A DNA stretch of 64,000 nucleotides from Rhizobium sp. CCGE531 (GCF_003627795.1 NZ_CP032684.1:3387001-3451000); one strand, 5' to 3'; shown: positions 35,379 through 46,200, counted from the stretch's first letter. Numbers and translations are program-made. Notes: generated by a model not told the origin, from the sequence alone.

Positions 35379-36398
35379 TCATTCTGCTGCAGATGAGATG
35401 GCGAGCTGGCGGGCCGGCTCCGTCTCGAGAACGTCGAAATCCTCGGCGCGGATCAGTATTCGCAGGCGGACAATGATGCCTTGGCGTCCTCGCCGATTGC
35501 CACGACGATCTGCTTGAAGGGAACGGTGGTGCAGTCGCCGGCGGCGAAAACCCCGGGGAGCGACGTTCGCCCTTGCCGATCGACGACGATCTCTCCAAGC
35601 TGCGAGAGTTCGATCGATCCCTTGAGCCATTCGGCATTCGGCAAAAGACAGATCGGGAGAAAACGCCATCAATGGTTCAGACCGCTCGCGCGAGCGAGGT
35701 AGTTCAGGCCTGTCACCTTGTCGCCGGCGCCGAGTACGTCCGTCGTCTGTGATGACAGGATTACATCAGCATTCGGCAGGCTCCTCAACTTTCGCTGAAG
35801 GACATCGTCGGCTTTGAGCTTGCCGTCGAACTCGATCAGTGTGACACGGGGACGATTCCGGCCAGATCAATCGCCGCCTCGACACCGGAATTGCCGCCTC
35901 CGATCACCGCGACGCGTTTGCCCTTGAACAGGGGTCCGTTACAATAGGGGCAATAGGCTAGCCCCCTGTTCCGGTATTCTTCCTCTCCAGGTACTCCCAT
36001 CTAGCGCCAGCGAGCCCCAGTGGCAAGAATGACCGTCTTGGCGCTAAGGGTCGCGCCACTTGAAAGTCCAAGCCGTGGGCGCGCCCTGTTGAAACGAGCT
36101 TCTCGACCCGCTGCGCCTTTACGACCTCGACCGGATATTCCTTTACATGCGCCTCGAGCACGGAGCTGGAGGACGGGCCTTCCCTCTGCGGCACGGAAAC
36201 GAAGTTCTCGATGAGCATGGTGTCGAGTACCTGGGCGCCAAATCGTTCGGCAACCATGCCGACCGCGAGCCCTTTGCGTGCAGCGTAGATGGCCGACGCC
36301 GCGCCGGCAGGCCCGCCGCCGACGACCAAAAGATCGAAAATCTCAAGGCTGCTGATCTTCGCGGCGGCGCGCTGGTCCGCCTTGAACGCGCGCGTCAC
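35379..36398 (-). pseudogene. ahpF: 5'-truncated, multiply frameshifted alkyl hydroperoxide reductase subunit F
   Basis: The remnant starts at AhpF codon about 190-200, lacking the N-terminal thioredoxin-like domains. 36398-35958 reads DLLVVGGGPAGAASAIYAARKG and ERFGAQVLDTMLIENFVSVP. After a frame change, at about 35970-35860, come [19 protein letters not shown] and [15 protein letters not shown], including the CxxC pair. More frame breaks follow, and 35644-35453 reads [16 protein letters not shown] and [20 protein letters not shown]. The tail [14 protein letters not shown] ends at 35379 in yet another frame. At its 5' break it overlaps the stop of the desulfhydrase gene. No ahpC is nearby. 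Confidence 0.85.
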
Positions 36399-37366
36399 CG
36401 TGCTGCAAAGAGAGCGGGGCTTCCCCCCGTATGCACGAAGATCACATCGCTACCTGCAGGGATTGTCTGCCCGACAGCGGCGATCAGTCCGGCGAAGACC
36501 TTTCCCGTATAAGTCGGATCCAGAAAAACCCCTTCGGCTTCTGCCACTTTGCGGATTGCGGCATTGCCTTCTTGGCTAGCGATCCCGTATTCGAGTCCGA
36601 TATGGTCATAATTCAGCAAAAGATCTTCCGCATCCCAGCGCCGATCGACACCGGCAAGTCGAGCCGTGTCATTTAACAATGAAGCCGCGCATTCGCGCGC
36701 AGCAAAGCCCGCCGTCGTAATAACGATACCAAGAACTTGGGTGTTGGGTAGATGACGCGCACATCCTGCGACGAGACCGGCGTACGTGCCACCCGAACCC
36801 ATTGCGACAACGATGTAGTCGGGATGTCTCTGTCGCCGCGCATCAAACTGCTCGCGCATCTCTTTGGCGCAATCGACGTAACCAAGAGCTCCCAACGGGC
36901 TCGACCCGCCGATCGGGATGACATAGGCGCGCTCGCCTGAGGCTTCCAACTCTGCCTTGCGGTCCAGCATCAAGTCGACGACCACGGCGTTGAAGTCGTC
37001 ACGATCGTGAAATTCCAACTCCGCGCCCAAAAGCTCGTCGAGAAGCAGGTTTCCCGAGGGGCGCGGCGGCAGTTGCCCGCGAAGCAGGGCTAAAGGCCGC
37101 ATGCCATGTTTTCTGGCAACAGCCGCGGTTTGCCGAACATGGTTTGATTGCGCAGCGCCCGCCGTGATCAGCGTCGTTGCCTTTTCCGCTTTCGCTTCGG
37201 CAAGTAGATATTGCAGCTTCCTGATCTTGTTTCCGCCGCCGCCCAGGCCGGAAAGGTCGTCCCGTTTCGCGCTCAGCGAAATGCCGAGTTCACGCCCAAG
37301 GTTATCCCACTTGTCGATCGGCGTTGGAAAGAAGCCAAGTGGGACCAAATCCAGGTGATCTGTCAT
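36395..37366 (-). CDS. PLP-dependent D-cysteine desulfhydrase / ACC deaminase family
   Basis: The 323-residue enzyme of the fold-II PLP family releases sulfide and ammonia from D-cysteine-like amino acids. Start ATG 37366 (after AGAGGTTAG) replaces 37417. Seen: PLP lysine in GGGGNKIRKLQYLL (K about 46), TAGAAQSNHVRQTAA, and the phosphate loop VAMGSGGTYAGL. The C-terminus HTGGSPALFAAR is the family end, but the stop lies right on the junction with the ahpF remnant, so the last residues may be altered. The linked cystine-type ABC importer favours a desulfhydrase over ACC deaminase. Confidence 0.85.
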   Translation of the reverse strand: MTDHLDLVPLGFFPTPIDKWDNLGRELGISLSAKRDDLSGLGGGGNKIRKLQYLLAEAKAEKATTLITAGAAQSNHVRQTAAVARKHGMRPLALLRGQLPPRPSGNLLLDELLGAELEFHDRDDFNAVVVDLMLDRKAELEASGERAYVIPIGGSSPLGALGYVDCAKEMREQFDARRQRHPDYIVVAMGSGGTYAGLVAGCARHLPNTQVLGIVITTAGFAARECAASLLNDTARLAGVDRRWDAEDLLLNYDHIGLEYGIASQEGNAAIRKVAEAEGVFLDPTYTGKVFAGLIAAVGQTIPAGSDVIFVHTGGSPALFAAR

Positions 37367-37395
37367 CGTGCTAACCTCTGAGGGTCTGGTTTTCA

Positions 37396-37815
37396 CTACA
37401 AGGCCGCCGCCGTGCATGAGCCTTTGCAGCCGTGATCAGCTTCGCCAGGAATGACGGCGACCGCCTCGATCTCGACTTGCGCGCCCATCGGCAGCGCCGA
37501 CACCTGATAGGTCGCGCGTGCCGGACAGGGCTTCGGAAACGCCGTGGCGTAAATTTCGTTCAACTGCTTGAACTTCGAAAGATCGGTCACGAGCACGGTT
37601 GTCTTCAGGACATCGGACATCTTTGCCCCCGCCGCCGTCACGATCGCTTTTATATTTGCGAGCACCTGGCGCATCTGCTCCTCAGCATCGCCAGCCATCG
37701 TTCCCGTCACCGGATCGAGTGGCAGCTGTCCAGATACGAAAAGCAGATTGCCGTGACGTCTTGCCTGGCTATACGGACCGACTGCCGCAGGTGCGTTGGG
37801 GGTGGAGATTTCCAT
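37396..37815 (-). CDS. RidA/YjgF-family enamine/imine deaminase
   Basis: The 139-residue protein hydrolyses reactive enamine and imine intermediates set free by PLP enzymes, matching its place between two PLP genes. Start ATG 37815 follows CGAGGACAC. Family residues: GPYSQARRHGNLLFVSGQLPLDP, NIKAIVTAAGAKMSDVLKTTVLV, and the catalytic arginine in CPARATYQVSALPMGAQVEIEAVAV. Confidence 0.93.
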   Translation of the reverse strand: MEISTPNAPAAVGPYSQARRHGNLLFVSGQLPLDPVTGTMAGDAEEQMRQVLANIKAIVTAAGAKMSDVLKTTVLVTDLSKFKQLNEIYATAFPKPCPARATYQVSALPMGAQVEIEAVAVIPGEADHGCKGSCTAAAL

Positions 37816-37948
37816 GTGTCCTCGCAAGAATTGGAGATGCGTCCGGATACGGTGCATCAAAGCTTTCGAAATTGAGTGGAGCGTTGTCGGCGCGATCGCG
37901 CCGACAGATAATCGGAGTCAGGGAGGAGATAGACCCGCAATGCCCGGA

Positions 37949-39169
37949 TCATCCTTCCCGGGTGGACAATGCTTGCGCCATACGCTCGAGGCCTTGAGCT
38001 AGAATAGAGTTTGGCGTGCCGATGTTCAGACGGATATGCCCTTCACCGCCCGGTCCGTAGTCTTCACCGTAGTTGAGGACGAGGCCATGCCTCGTTTCGA
38101 ACTGGTCGAGCATTTCCTGGTGCGACATGCCGTAATCCGAGAGGTCAAGCCACATGAAGTAGGTGGACTCTGTCGGGCGTATGCGAATGCGCGGCAGCCT
38201 TTCCTTGAAGAAGGCCTCGGCAAAGGCATAGTTGCCGGCAACATATTTCATGAGATCGGCAAGCCACCCATCACAATCCCGATAAGCCACCTCGGTCGCG
38301 GCGTGGCCGAACAGAGAACCGCCGTAGCCCGAGGTATCGCGCTTCAACCCCTCAAGATACTCGTGCATGAGCCTGGGATTTGCCGCAATGACCTGGGAGT
38401 GCTTCAGCCCGGTCAGGTTGAACATCTTGCTGGCCGAAAGCAGGCTCACCGAATTCATTAGCGCATCGGAAGACACGCTGCCGAAGGGCGTGAAATGAAA
38501 GCCTTCATGCAGCAGGCCGCAATAGACCTCGTCGGAAACGACGACGATGTTGTGTTGCTGGCAAAACTCCGCAAGCTGCGCCAACTCGTCACGCGACCAG
38601 ACACGCCCGACGGGATTATGAGGATTGCAAAGCAGGAGCAGCTTTGTGCGACTGCTGACGCAGCGGGCAAGCTGATCGAAGTCGAACTCATAGCGGCCGT
38701 TGCGAAGGATCAGCGGATTTGCAACGGGCACGCGTCCAGCGGCGGCCACGATATTCCTGAATTGGAAGTGGACCGGGGGCTGGTAGATGATTTCGTCTCC
38801 CTCGACGCTCAGGCGATCGATCAACGGTCGCATGGAGGGATAGATGCCAACATTGTGGGCGATCCACTCGCGCTTGATCTCCCACCCGAAATGCCTCTTG
38901 TAAAAGCCGATCAGGGCTTCGTAGTAGCTGTTCGGCTTGTAGGGATAGCCGAAGTGGCCGAGGCGAGCAGTGCGCTCGAGAGCCTCGGCAATCGGCTTGG
39001 GAGAGCGGAAGTCCATGTCCGCGGTACCGAAACCGAGCAGGGACTTGTTGCCGGTCCGGTCAATTTCCATTTCCCACTTGACCGAGCTCAACTGCGAGCG
39101 GTCGAGGATTTCGTCAAAGTCAGTGGTTTGCGCGGCGGCATCAGCCGGCGCCCGGTGCAAATCGTGCAT
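37949..39169 (-). CDS. PatB/MalY-type C-S lyase (cystathionine beta-lyase-like aminotransferase fold)
   Basis: The 406-residue fold-I PLP enzyme has the active-site lysine in SASKMFNLTGLKHSQ (about 240), the CNPHNPVGRVW and SDEVYCGLL cofactor motifs, and the C-terminal arginine in EGHIRLNIGTP. These mark the PatB/MalY branch that splits sulfur-containing amino acids such as cystathionine, cystine or S-conjugates. It is co-transcribed with the importer genes and the desulfhydrase. Confidence 0.88.
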   Translation of the reverse strand: MHDLHRAPADAAAQTTDFDEILDRSQLSSVKWEMEIDRTGNKSLLGFGTADMDFRSPKPIAEALERTARLGHFGYPYKPNSYYEALIGFYKRHFGWEIKREWIAHNVGIYPSMRPLIDRLSVEGDEIIYQPPVHFQFRNIVAAAGRVPVANPLILRNGRYEFDFDQLARCVSSRTKLLLLCNPHNPVGRVWSRDELAQLAEFCQQHNIVVVSDEVYCGLLHEGFHFTPFGSVSSDALMNSVSLLSASKMFNLTGLKHSQVIAANPRLMHEYLEGLKRDTSGYGGSLFGHAATEVAYRDCDGWLADLMKYVAGNYAFAEAFFKERLPRIRIRPTESTYFMWLDLSDYGMSHQEMLDQFETRHGLVLNYGEDYGPGGEGHIRLNIGTPNSILAQGLERMAQALSTREG

Positions 39170-39207
39170 TGTTATTCTCCGAATATCTTTTGGTCGGTGC
39201 CAGGCGG

Positions 39208-40005
39208 CTAGAGGACTTTGGCCAGGAACTCACGTGTTCGCGGCGACTGGGGATTGGCGATCATCTCGCGCGGATCGCCCTGTTCCATGACGGTTCCCCC
39301 ATCCATGAAGATCAACTGGTCGGCGACTTCGCGGGCAAAACCGATTTCGTGCGTCACCACGACCATCGTCATCCCGTCGCGCGCGAGATCCTTCATGACA
39401 GACAGGACTTCGCCGACAAGTTCGGGATCGAGCGCCGAGGTTGGTTCATCGAACAGCAAGACCTTCGGGCGCATGGCAAGTGCGCGCGCAATTGCAACTC
39501 GCTGCTGCTGGCCGCCAGACAGCTGTCTTGGGAAGGCGGTGGCCTTTTCCGCAAGCCCTACGCGGCTTAGCAACTCCATAGCGTGCAACCGCGCCTCGGC
39601 ACGAGGTTCGCTACGCACTTTGATCGGGGCTTCGATCAGGTTCTCCAGCACGGTCATGTGGGGGAACAGATTGAAGTGCTGGAAGACCATGCCGATTTCT
39701 GCGCGTCGAGCACAAATTTGCGACGCTCTCAGTTCATGGAGTTTGTCGTCTTTCAGGCGATATCCGACGAAATCCCCGTCGACGAGCAGCAGTCCGCTGT
39801 TGATCTCCTCGAGATGGTTGATGCATCTGAGAAATGTGCTTTTGCCGGAGCCGGACGGCCCGATAATGCAAGCGACCGAACCGTTCGGCACAGAAATATT
39901 CACGCCCTTCAGAACTTCGAGGCTGCCGTAGGACTTCCTGACGTCTGACGCGTGGATCATCACGGAGGGCGAGATAGCGAACCGTTCAAAGTGATTGGCT
40001 TTCAT
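39208..40005 (-). CDS. Polar amino-acid ABC importer ATPase
   Basis: The 265-residue ATPase has Walker [10 protein letters not shown] (about 48-56), [16 protein letters not shown], signature LSGGQQQRV and Walker [18 protein letters not shown] 40005 after GGAGAGG is chosen; it overlaps the permease stop as ATGA. It resembles GlnQ/TcyN-type subunits. Confidence 0.95.
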   Translation of the reverse strand: MKANHFERFAISPSVMIHASDVRKSYGSLEVLKGVNISVPNGSVACIIGPSGSGKSTFLRCINHLEEINSGLLLVDGDFVGYRLKDDKLHELRASQICARRAEIGMVFQHFNLFPHMTVLENLIEAPIKVRSEPRAEARLHAMELLSRVGLAEKATAFPRQLSGGQQQRVAIARALAMRPKVLLFDEPTSALDPELVGEVLSVMKDLARDGMTMVVVTHEIGFAREVADQLIFMDGGTVMEQGDPREMIANPQSPRTREFLAKVL

Positions 40006-40946
40006 TGTGCACCTCTCCATTTTTCACGCATCATGAGGATCGAACCCAGTCGCGAGAAGCCGCCCGGAGCGGGCTTTGGTCCGGCTTCGTCCCTGGAATA
40101 ATGACGTTCGAGATAGCCCTGACCGATGGTCATGATCGAGACGACGACCAGGTACCAGAAGGTTGCGACGAGCAGGAGCGGGATGGTTTCGAACGTCCGA
40201 GCATAAATCGCCTGGGCCGAGTACAACAGGTCGCCGACGGCAATGATACTGACGAGCGAGGTCGTCTTGAGCAGGTTGATGGTCTCGTTACCGGTCGGAG
40301 GAATGATGACGCGCATTGCCTGTGGAATGACGATCCGGCGCAGCAGCAGAGAGGGCTTCATTCCCAGACACAGCGCAGCTTCCGTCTGGCCGCGATTGAC
40401 CGATTTCAAGCCGTTTCGAATGATCTCCGCCATATACCCCGCTTCATGAAGAGACAGGGCAACGACAGCCGCCACCAACGGCGTCATGATGGTATTGGTC
40501 GGAATCGAAAAGACGGTCCCGAGCCCCGGCAACCAGAGCGAAATGTCTTTGAAGATAAGGGACAGATTATACCACAGGATAAGCTGGACGAGCGCCGGCG
40601 TACCGCGGAACCACCAGATGAAGGCCGCGGCCGGGACCGACAGCATTTTGCTTGGAGAGAGCATCATCAAGGCAACGATCATGCCGATGACACTGGCAAA
40701 AAACATGATGGCCAGGGTCAGTCCGACCGTCACCCAAAGACCCTGCACGATGATCGGGTTGAGGATGTAGGAGGCGACCACGGGCCACTGAAGATTGGGA
40801 TTGCTGACGACTGCCTGCAGCAGCAAGAGCAAAAGAATCGCGACGATCGTAGCGGCAGCCCAACGCCATGGGTGACGGAGAGGCACCACGGTAAACCGGG
40901 TGCGCGCGGCTGATACGCTGTCGTCTTTGAGGGGGAGAACGTTCAA
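40002..40946 (-). CDS. Polar amino-acid ABC importer permease
   Basis: The subunit is a HisM/TcyL-type permease with five helices and the EAA motif ([40 protein letters not shown]). The longest frame begins at 41051, touching the binding-protein stop, but that stretch contains a stable hairpin. The TTG at 40946 lies 8 bases after GAAGGAG and gives 314 residues of normal length, so that start is used. A long hydrophobic helix (about 30-55 of this frame) precedes the usual TM domain. Confidence 0.85.
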   Translation of the reverse strand: MNVLPLKDDSVSAARTRFTVVPLRHPWRWAAATIVAILLLLLLQAVVSNPNLQWPVVASYILNPIIVQGLWVTVGLTLAIMFFASVIGMIVALMMLSPSKMLSVPAAAFIWWFRGTPALVQLILWYNLSLIFKDISLWLPGLGTVFSIPTNTIMTPLVAAVVALSLHEAGYMAEIIRNGLKSVNRGQTEAALCLGMKPSLLLRRIVIPQAMRVIIPPTGNETINLLKTTSLVSIIAVGDLLYSAQAIYARTFETIPLLLVATFWYLVVVSIMTIGQGYLERHYSRDEAGPKPAPGGFSRLGSILMMREKWRGAQ

Positions 40947-41012
40947 GTCCTCGACTCCTTCTTCGGGTGATATGATGACTTTTCGCAAACGCGTTGCAGC
41001 TGAAGTACGGGG

Positions 41013-41042
41013 CCCCGCTCCGCCGAAACCGGCAGAGCGGGG
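41013..41042 (-). other. Intercistronic hairpin after the binding-protein gene
   Basis: CCCCGCTCCGCCG and CGGCAGAGCGGGG pair with one G-T around AAAC, 8 bp after the binding-protein stop and before the permease start. Such hairpins protect the 3' end of binding-protein mRNA in ABC operons. Confidence 0.75.
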
Positions 41043-41050
41043 GCATGACA

Positions 41051-41896
41051 TCAGTTCTTGAGCTGAGACACGTCGGTATAGATCACCGGCTTCGCGATTG
41101 CGTTCGACGACATGCCGTATTTGTCGAGAATGGTCTTGTAGGTGCCGTCGTCGATCAATTTCTGGATCGCTGCCGCCAGCATCTTCGCAGTTTCGGCGTC
41201 ACCCTTCTTGATGATGTGGCCAACGGGCTGCTTTGCGAAAACCTCGCCTGCCAGGACCAGCTTTCCTTTGCTTATCGTCGAATAGTATCCAGCGGAGGTT
41301 GCGTCATCCAGGTAAGCGTCGGCGCGACCGGTAATCACGGCCTGAACAGTATCCTGCTGAGAGGGATAGATATCCTTCTTGATTTCCTTCAGGCCCGCGG
41401 ACTTGCACTCCTTGTTCAGCTGATCGGCGGAAAAGTCGGCCGAAGTGCCGGATTGGACGGCGATGGTGCTGCCGCACAGGGCTGTGCGCTTGGCATATTT
41501 GTCTTTGTTTGCGGGCAGCGTCGAGGCGATAGTGCCATCTTGCAACCAAGAGACGAAATCGGCCTGTTTCAGACGTTCTTCGGTCACCGTTGCGTCGAGC
41601 CAGGCGATCTTGATGCGGTCAGCGCTCAAAGACGGAATGAGCGACGTGAATGGAACCTGGTCGATGATCAGCTCGACACCGAGTTCTTTGGCCGCCGCCT
41701 GGGCCAGTTCGATGCTGAGGCCGACCTGCTTGCCGTTCTCGTCGATATAGGAGAAGGGAGCATAAATGGTGGTCGCAATCGGCAGCTTGCCGCTGTCCTT
41801 GACGTAGGACGGAAGCGCGATATCGCCAGCCAGCGAAACAGTCGCGCTCGCAACCAGCGCCACTGTCGAAAGAATTGCAGATTTAATGGCAGTCAT
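41051..41896 (-). CDS. Polar amino-acid ABC solute-binding protein
   Basis: The periplasmic protein of the same importer has 281 residues and a Sec signal (MTAIKSAILSTVALVASATVSLAG). ATG 41896 is chosen; the ORF continues upstream to 42259 only through the regulatory region. Family-3 motifs are KLPIATTIYAPFSYIDENGKQVGLSIEL, DRIKIAWLDATVTEERL and VAFTSLIPSL-type segments. Together with the neighbours the likely ligands are cystine, D-cysteine or a related sulfur amino acid. Confidence 0.9.
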   Translation of the reverse strand: MTAIKSAILSTVALVASATVSLAGDIALPSYVKDSGKLPIATTIYAPFSYIDENGKQVGLSIELAQAAAKELGVELIIDQVPFTSLIPSLSADRIKIAWLDATVTEERLKQADFVSWLQDGTIASTLPANKDKYAKRTALCGSTIAVQSGTSADFSADQLNKECKSAGLKEIKKDIYPSQQDTVQAVITGRADAYLDDATSAGYYSTISKGKLVLAGEVFAKQPVGHIIKKGDAETAKMLAAAIQKLIDDGTYKTILDKYGMSSNAIAKPVIYTDVSQLKN

Positions 41897-42082
41897 TTCA
41901 TGTTCCCTTGTTCGCGTTGTCTTGATCGCTCTGTTTTGCGCGCAGTTCCCCGATCGAAGATGAAGGCATGACCTTGCATCTGCGTTGGAAAGTGGCGCTA
42001 TAACGGGCTTCTCCGGGTGCTTCCTCTCTGCACCCGCGATAAAAATGATAGCCGCAGGCGACCGGGACTGCGAATGAATATT

Positions 42083-42097
42083 CATAATGTTAATATG
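42083..42097. promoter_or_regulatory. LysR-type site CATA-N7-TATG
   Basis: CATAATGTTAATATG fits the LysR T-N11-A pattern and lies in the divergent region between the binding-protein gene and the LysR gene. The AT-rich neighbourhood (ATGAATATTCAT at 42074-42085) is likely the promoter zone of both. Confidence 0.5.
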
Positions 42098-42145
42098 AGC
42101 CAGATTCATTATACTGGCATGGGAATGCGAGAAGAGGACCTCCGC

Positions 42146-43108
42146 ATGAGAAGCGATTTTACTCTCAATCAGATCGACCTCAACCTGTTGAGGGTATTCG
42201 ATCTGCTCATGCAGGAGCGGAGCGTTACGAAGGCTGCGGACCGCGCCGGTCGCACCCAATCAGCGATCAGCCATTCGCTAAACAGGTTGCGCGAGATTTT
42301 CGGGGACGAGTTGTTCGTCAAGCATGCCGGGTCGATGAACCCGACAGCACAGGCACGGGAACTGGCGACCGTGATCACGCAGGCACTTTCGGATATCGAA
42401 GGAGTGGTGTCCCAGCGCATCAACTTCAAACCCAGTGAGAGCCATCGTCAATTCCGGATCGGCGTGACCGACTACACCAGCGCGCTCTACCTGCCCACGT
42501 TGCTGGAAGAATTCAATTCGAAGGCTCCCAATGCGAGGCTGCGCATCGTACCGGTCTACCTCTACGAGGCCGCAGAATTGCTCAGCGATCCCGATCTCGA
42601 CTGCGTGTTGATCGGAAATCCGATCATTCGGGAAGCCCATATCGTCGAAACGGTTCTGGCACGGCACGAAATGCTCTGTGCGGCCTGGAGCGGGAACCCG
42701 GTGATAAAAGATCTCACGATGGAGAAATATCTGGCCATGCCTCACCTGCAGATTTCTCCAGACGGCGACGAGTCCGGCGTAAGCGATAAGGCACTCGCGA
42801 CCATTGGATTGTCACGGCGCGTTGCCGCTACAATCCCCTATTACATGGTTGCGCCTAAAGTCCTCAGAGGCACACAAATGATTGCCGCGTTCGCGGACGG
42901 AATGCTGTCGCTTATCGATGAGAGCAGCGAGATACTCGTCACACGCCCTCCCCTCGCCTTGCCCGATGTACGGGTGTCGCTGATCTATGTCCGAACAAAA
43001 CAGACCGACGCCGGTCATATCTGGTTGAGAAGCTGTATCCGCTCCGTTGTGACGGCGTGTGAGGAGAGGAAGCGCGCATTCCTCCATCAAATCATCCCTC
43101 TTCCTTAA
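42146..43108 (+). CDS. LysR-family regulator of the sulfur amino-acid cluster
   Basis: The 320-residue protein opens with a winged helix (NQIDLNLLRVFDLLMQERSVTKAADRAGRTQSAISHSLNRLREIFGDELFVKHAG) close to the NodD-like branch of LysR, then a two-lobed sensor domain. ATG 42146 fits the usual distance to the HTH; the longer frame from 42017 extends into the promoter. It diverges from the importer operon, so it is the likely activator. Confidence 0.88.
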   Translation: MRSDFTLNQIDLNLLRVFDLLMQERSVTKAADRAGRTQSAISHSLNRLREIFGDELFVKHAGSMNPTAQARELATVITQALSDIEGVVSQRINFKPSESHRQFRIGVTDYTSALYLPTLLEEFNSKAPNARLRIVPVYLYEAAELLSDPDLDCVLIGNPIIREAHIVETVLARHEMLCAAWSGNPVIKDLTMEKYLAMPHLQISPDGDESGVSDKALATIGLSRRVAATIPYYMVAPKVLRGTQMIAAFADGMLSLIDESSEILVTRPPLALPDVRVSLIYVRTKQTDAGHIWLRSCIRSVVTACEERKRAFLHQIIPLP

Positions 43109-43174
43109 GTTCCCGCCTCGACCGGTACGGGCCTGCGCGTTCCTCGCATGGCTCGGCAATAGCAGCCAGCACCT

Positions 43175-43209
43175 GAAAAAAAGCGCCCGGCACTTGGGGG
43201 TACCGGGCG
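43175..43209 (-). terminator. Rho-independent terminator of pyc
   Basis: CGCCCGG and CCGGGCG pair around a 12-base loop, followed on the minus strand by a C and seven T, 35 bp after the pyc stop. Confidence 0.85.
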
Positions 43210-43243
43210 GAGATAGGCAGCGTTTGCGGCCTTGGGAAACTCG

Positions 43244-46200
43244 TTACGAACTGTAGACGATCAGCAGGTCCTTGGCGTCGATCTGATCGCCGGTGCGGAC
43301 CAGGACTTCGGCGATCGTGCCGTCCTTTTCCGCGTGCAGCGCCGTTTCCATCTTCATGGCTTCGATCGAGAGCAGCACGTCACCGGACTTGACCGTCTGG
43401 CCGGCGGACACCGCGACCGTGGAGATGACGCCCGGCATCGGCGCACCGAGATGGGCGGCATTGCCACTGTCGGCCTTGCGGCGGATCGCGCTGGAGGCAG
43501 CCCGGTTGCGATCGGGAACCTTGATCAGGCGCGGCTGGCCGTTGAGTTCGAAGAACACCTTGACCATGGCCTGTTCGTCCGGCTCGCTCGTCGCCTGATG
43601 CAGGATGACGAGGGAGACGCCCTTTTCGAGCGCCGGCGACAGCTCTTCCCCGGCCGAGAGACCGTAGAAATAGGCGGGCGTCGGCAGGACCGAAACGGGG
43701 CCATAAGTATCCGCGGCAAGCGCATATTCGATGAACACCTTCGGATACATCAGGTAGGAAGCGAACTCGTTGTCGGAGACCTCGCGGCCGAGCTTTTCCT
43801 CGACGGCCTTGCGTTCGGCATCGAGATCGGCCGGCGCCAACAGCGATCCGGGAACCGCGGCATACGGCTTCTCGCCCTTCAGCGCCTTCTTCTGCAGGGC
43901 CTTCGGCCAACCACCTGGCGGCTGGCCGAGATCGCCCTTCAGCATCGACACGACCGAATCCGGGAAGGAGACGTCCTTGGCCGGGTTCTCGACATCGGCC
44001 ACCGTCAGATCCTGGGAGACCATCATCAGCGCCATGTCGCCCACCACCTTGGAGGACGGCGTCACCTTGACGATGTCGCCGAACATCTGGTTGGCGTCGG
44101 CATAGGCCTGCGCCACCTGATGCCAGCGGGTCTCGAGACCCAGCGAGCGGGCCTGTTCCTTGAGGTTGGTGAACTGGCCGCCCGGCATTTCGTGCAGATA
44201 GACTTCCGAGGCCGGGCCCTTGAGGTCGCTTTCGAAGGCGGCATACTGGTTGCGCACCGCTTCCCAATAGAAGGAGATGCGGCGGATCCATGCGGGATCG
44301 AGGCCCGGATCACGCTCGGAGCCGCGCAGCGCCTCGACGATCGAGCCGAGACAGGGCTGCGAGGTGTTGCCGGAGAAGGCGTCCATTGCTGCATCGACGA
44401 CGTCGACGCCGGCATCGACGGCCGCCAGAACCGTTGCAGCCGCAATGCCCGACGTGTCGTGGGTGTGGAAATGGATCGGCAGGTCGGTCGCCTCGCGCAG
44501 CGCCTTGAACAGCACGGTCGCCGCCGCTGGCTTCAACAGGCCGGCCATGTCCTTCAGCGCGATCATGTGCGCGCCGGCTTTCTCCAGCTCGGCGGCCAGC
44601 GCAGCATAGTATTTCAGGTCGTATTTCGGCCGGGCGGAGTTGAGGATGTCGCCGGTGTAGCAGATCGCCGCTTCGCAGATCCTGTTTTCTTCCGCAACCG
44701 CGTCCATCGACACGCGCATGTTTTCGACCCAGTTGAGGCAATCGAAGACGCGGAAGACGTCGATGCCGCCCCTGGCCGCCTGGCGGACGAAGTATTTGAC
44801 GACATTGTCCGGGTAGTTCTTGTAGCCGACGCCGTTGGCGCCGCGCAGCAGCATCTGCAGGAGAAGGTTCGGCGCATCCTCGCGGATACGCGCGAGGCGC
44901 TCCCACGGATCTTCCGTCAGGAAGCGCATGGAAACGTCGAAAGTCGCGCCACCCCAGCATTCCAGCGAGAACAGGTTCGGCAGCGCCTTGGCATAGGTGC
45001 CGGCGACGCGGGAAATGTCATAGGTGCGAACGCGGGTCGCCAGCAACGACTGGTGACCGTCGCGCATGGTCGTGTCCGTCATCAGAACGCGCTTTTCGGC
45101 GCGCACCCATTCGGCGAACTTCTTCGGGCCGAGCTCGTCGAGCTTCTGCTTGGTACCGTCTTTGATCGGCGTGTCGATATAGGGAACGATCGGCTTTGCC
45201 GCATCGGCATTAGGCTTCGGCCGGCCCTTGGCTTCCGGGTGGCCGTTGACCGTCACGTCGGCGAGATAGGTCAAGAGCTTCGTCGCGCGGTCCTGACGCT
45301 TGACCTGCTGGAACAGTTCCGGCGTCGTGTCGATGAAGCGGGTGGTGTAGGAATTGTCCTGGAATTTCGGGTGGCTGATGATCGCTTCGAGGAAGGTGAG
45401 GTTGGTCGCGACGCCGCGGATGCGGAATTCGCGCAGCGCCCGGTCCATGCGGGCGATCGCTTCGGCAGGGTTCGGTGCCCAGGCGGTGACCTTGACCAGC
45501 AGCGGATCGTAGAAGCGGGTGATGACGGCGCCCGGATAGGCCGTGCCACCATCCAGCCGAATGCCGAAACCGGAGGCGGAGCGGTAGCCGGTGATGCGGC
45601 CGTAGTCGGGAATGAAGTTCTGCTCCGGATCTTCCGTGGTGATCCGGCACTGCAGTGCGTGGCCGTGGAGACGGATGTCCTCCTGCTTCGGTACGCCCGA
45701 TTCCGGCGTGCCGATGGCAAAGCCCTCGAGGATGTGAATCTGCGCCTTGACGATATCGATGCCGGTGACGACTTCGGTGACGGTGTGCTCGACCTGGATG
45801 CGCGGATTGACCTCGATGAAGTAGAATTTGCCGGTGTCCATATCCATCAGATATTCGACGGTACCGGCACCGATATAGTTCGTCGCCTGGGCGATCCGGG
45901 TCGAATAGCCGGCCAGTTCCTGCCTTTGCGCTTCCGTCAGATAGGGGGCAGGGGCGCGTTCGACGACTTTCTGGTTGCGGCGCTGGACCGAGCAATCGCG
46001 CTCGAACAGATGCACGACGTTGCCGTGGGTATCGCCGAGCACCTGGCTTTCGACGTGGCGGGCCCGCTCGACCAATTTTTCCAGATAGACCTCGTCCTTG
46101 CCGAACGCGGCCATTGCCTCGCGCTTGGCTTCCGTCACCTCGCGGATCAGATCCTTGGGGTCGCGGATCGCGCGCATGCCGCGCCCGCCACCGCCCCAGG

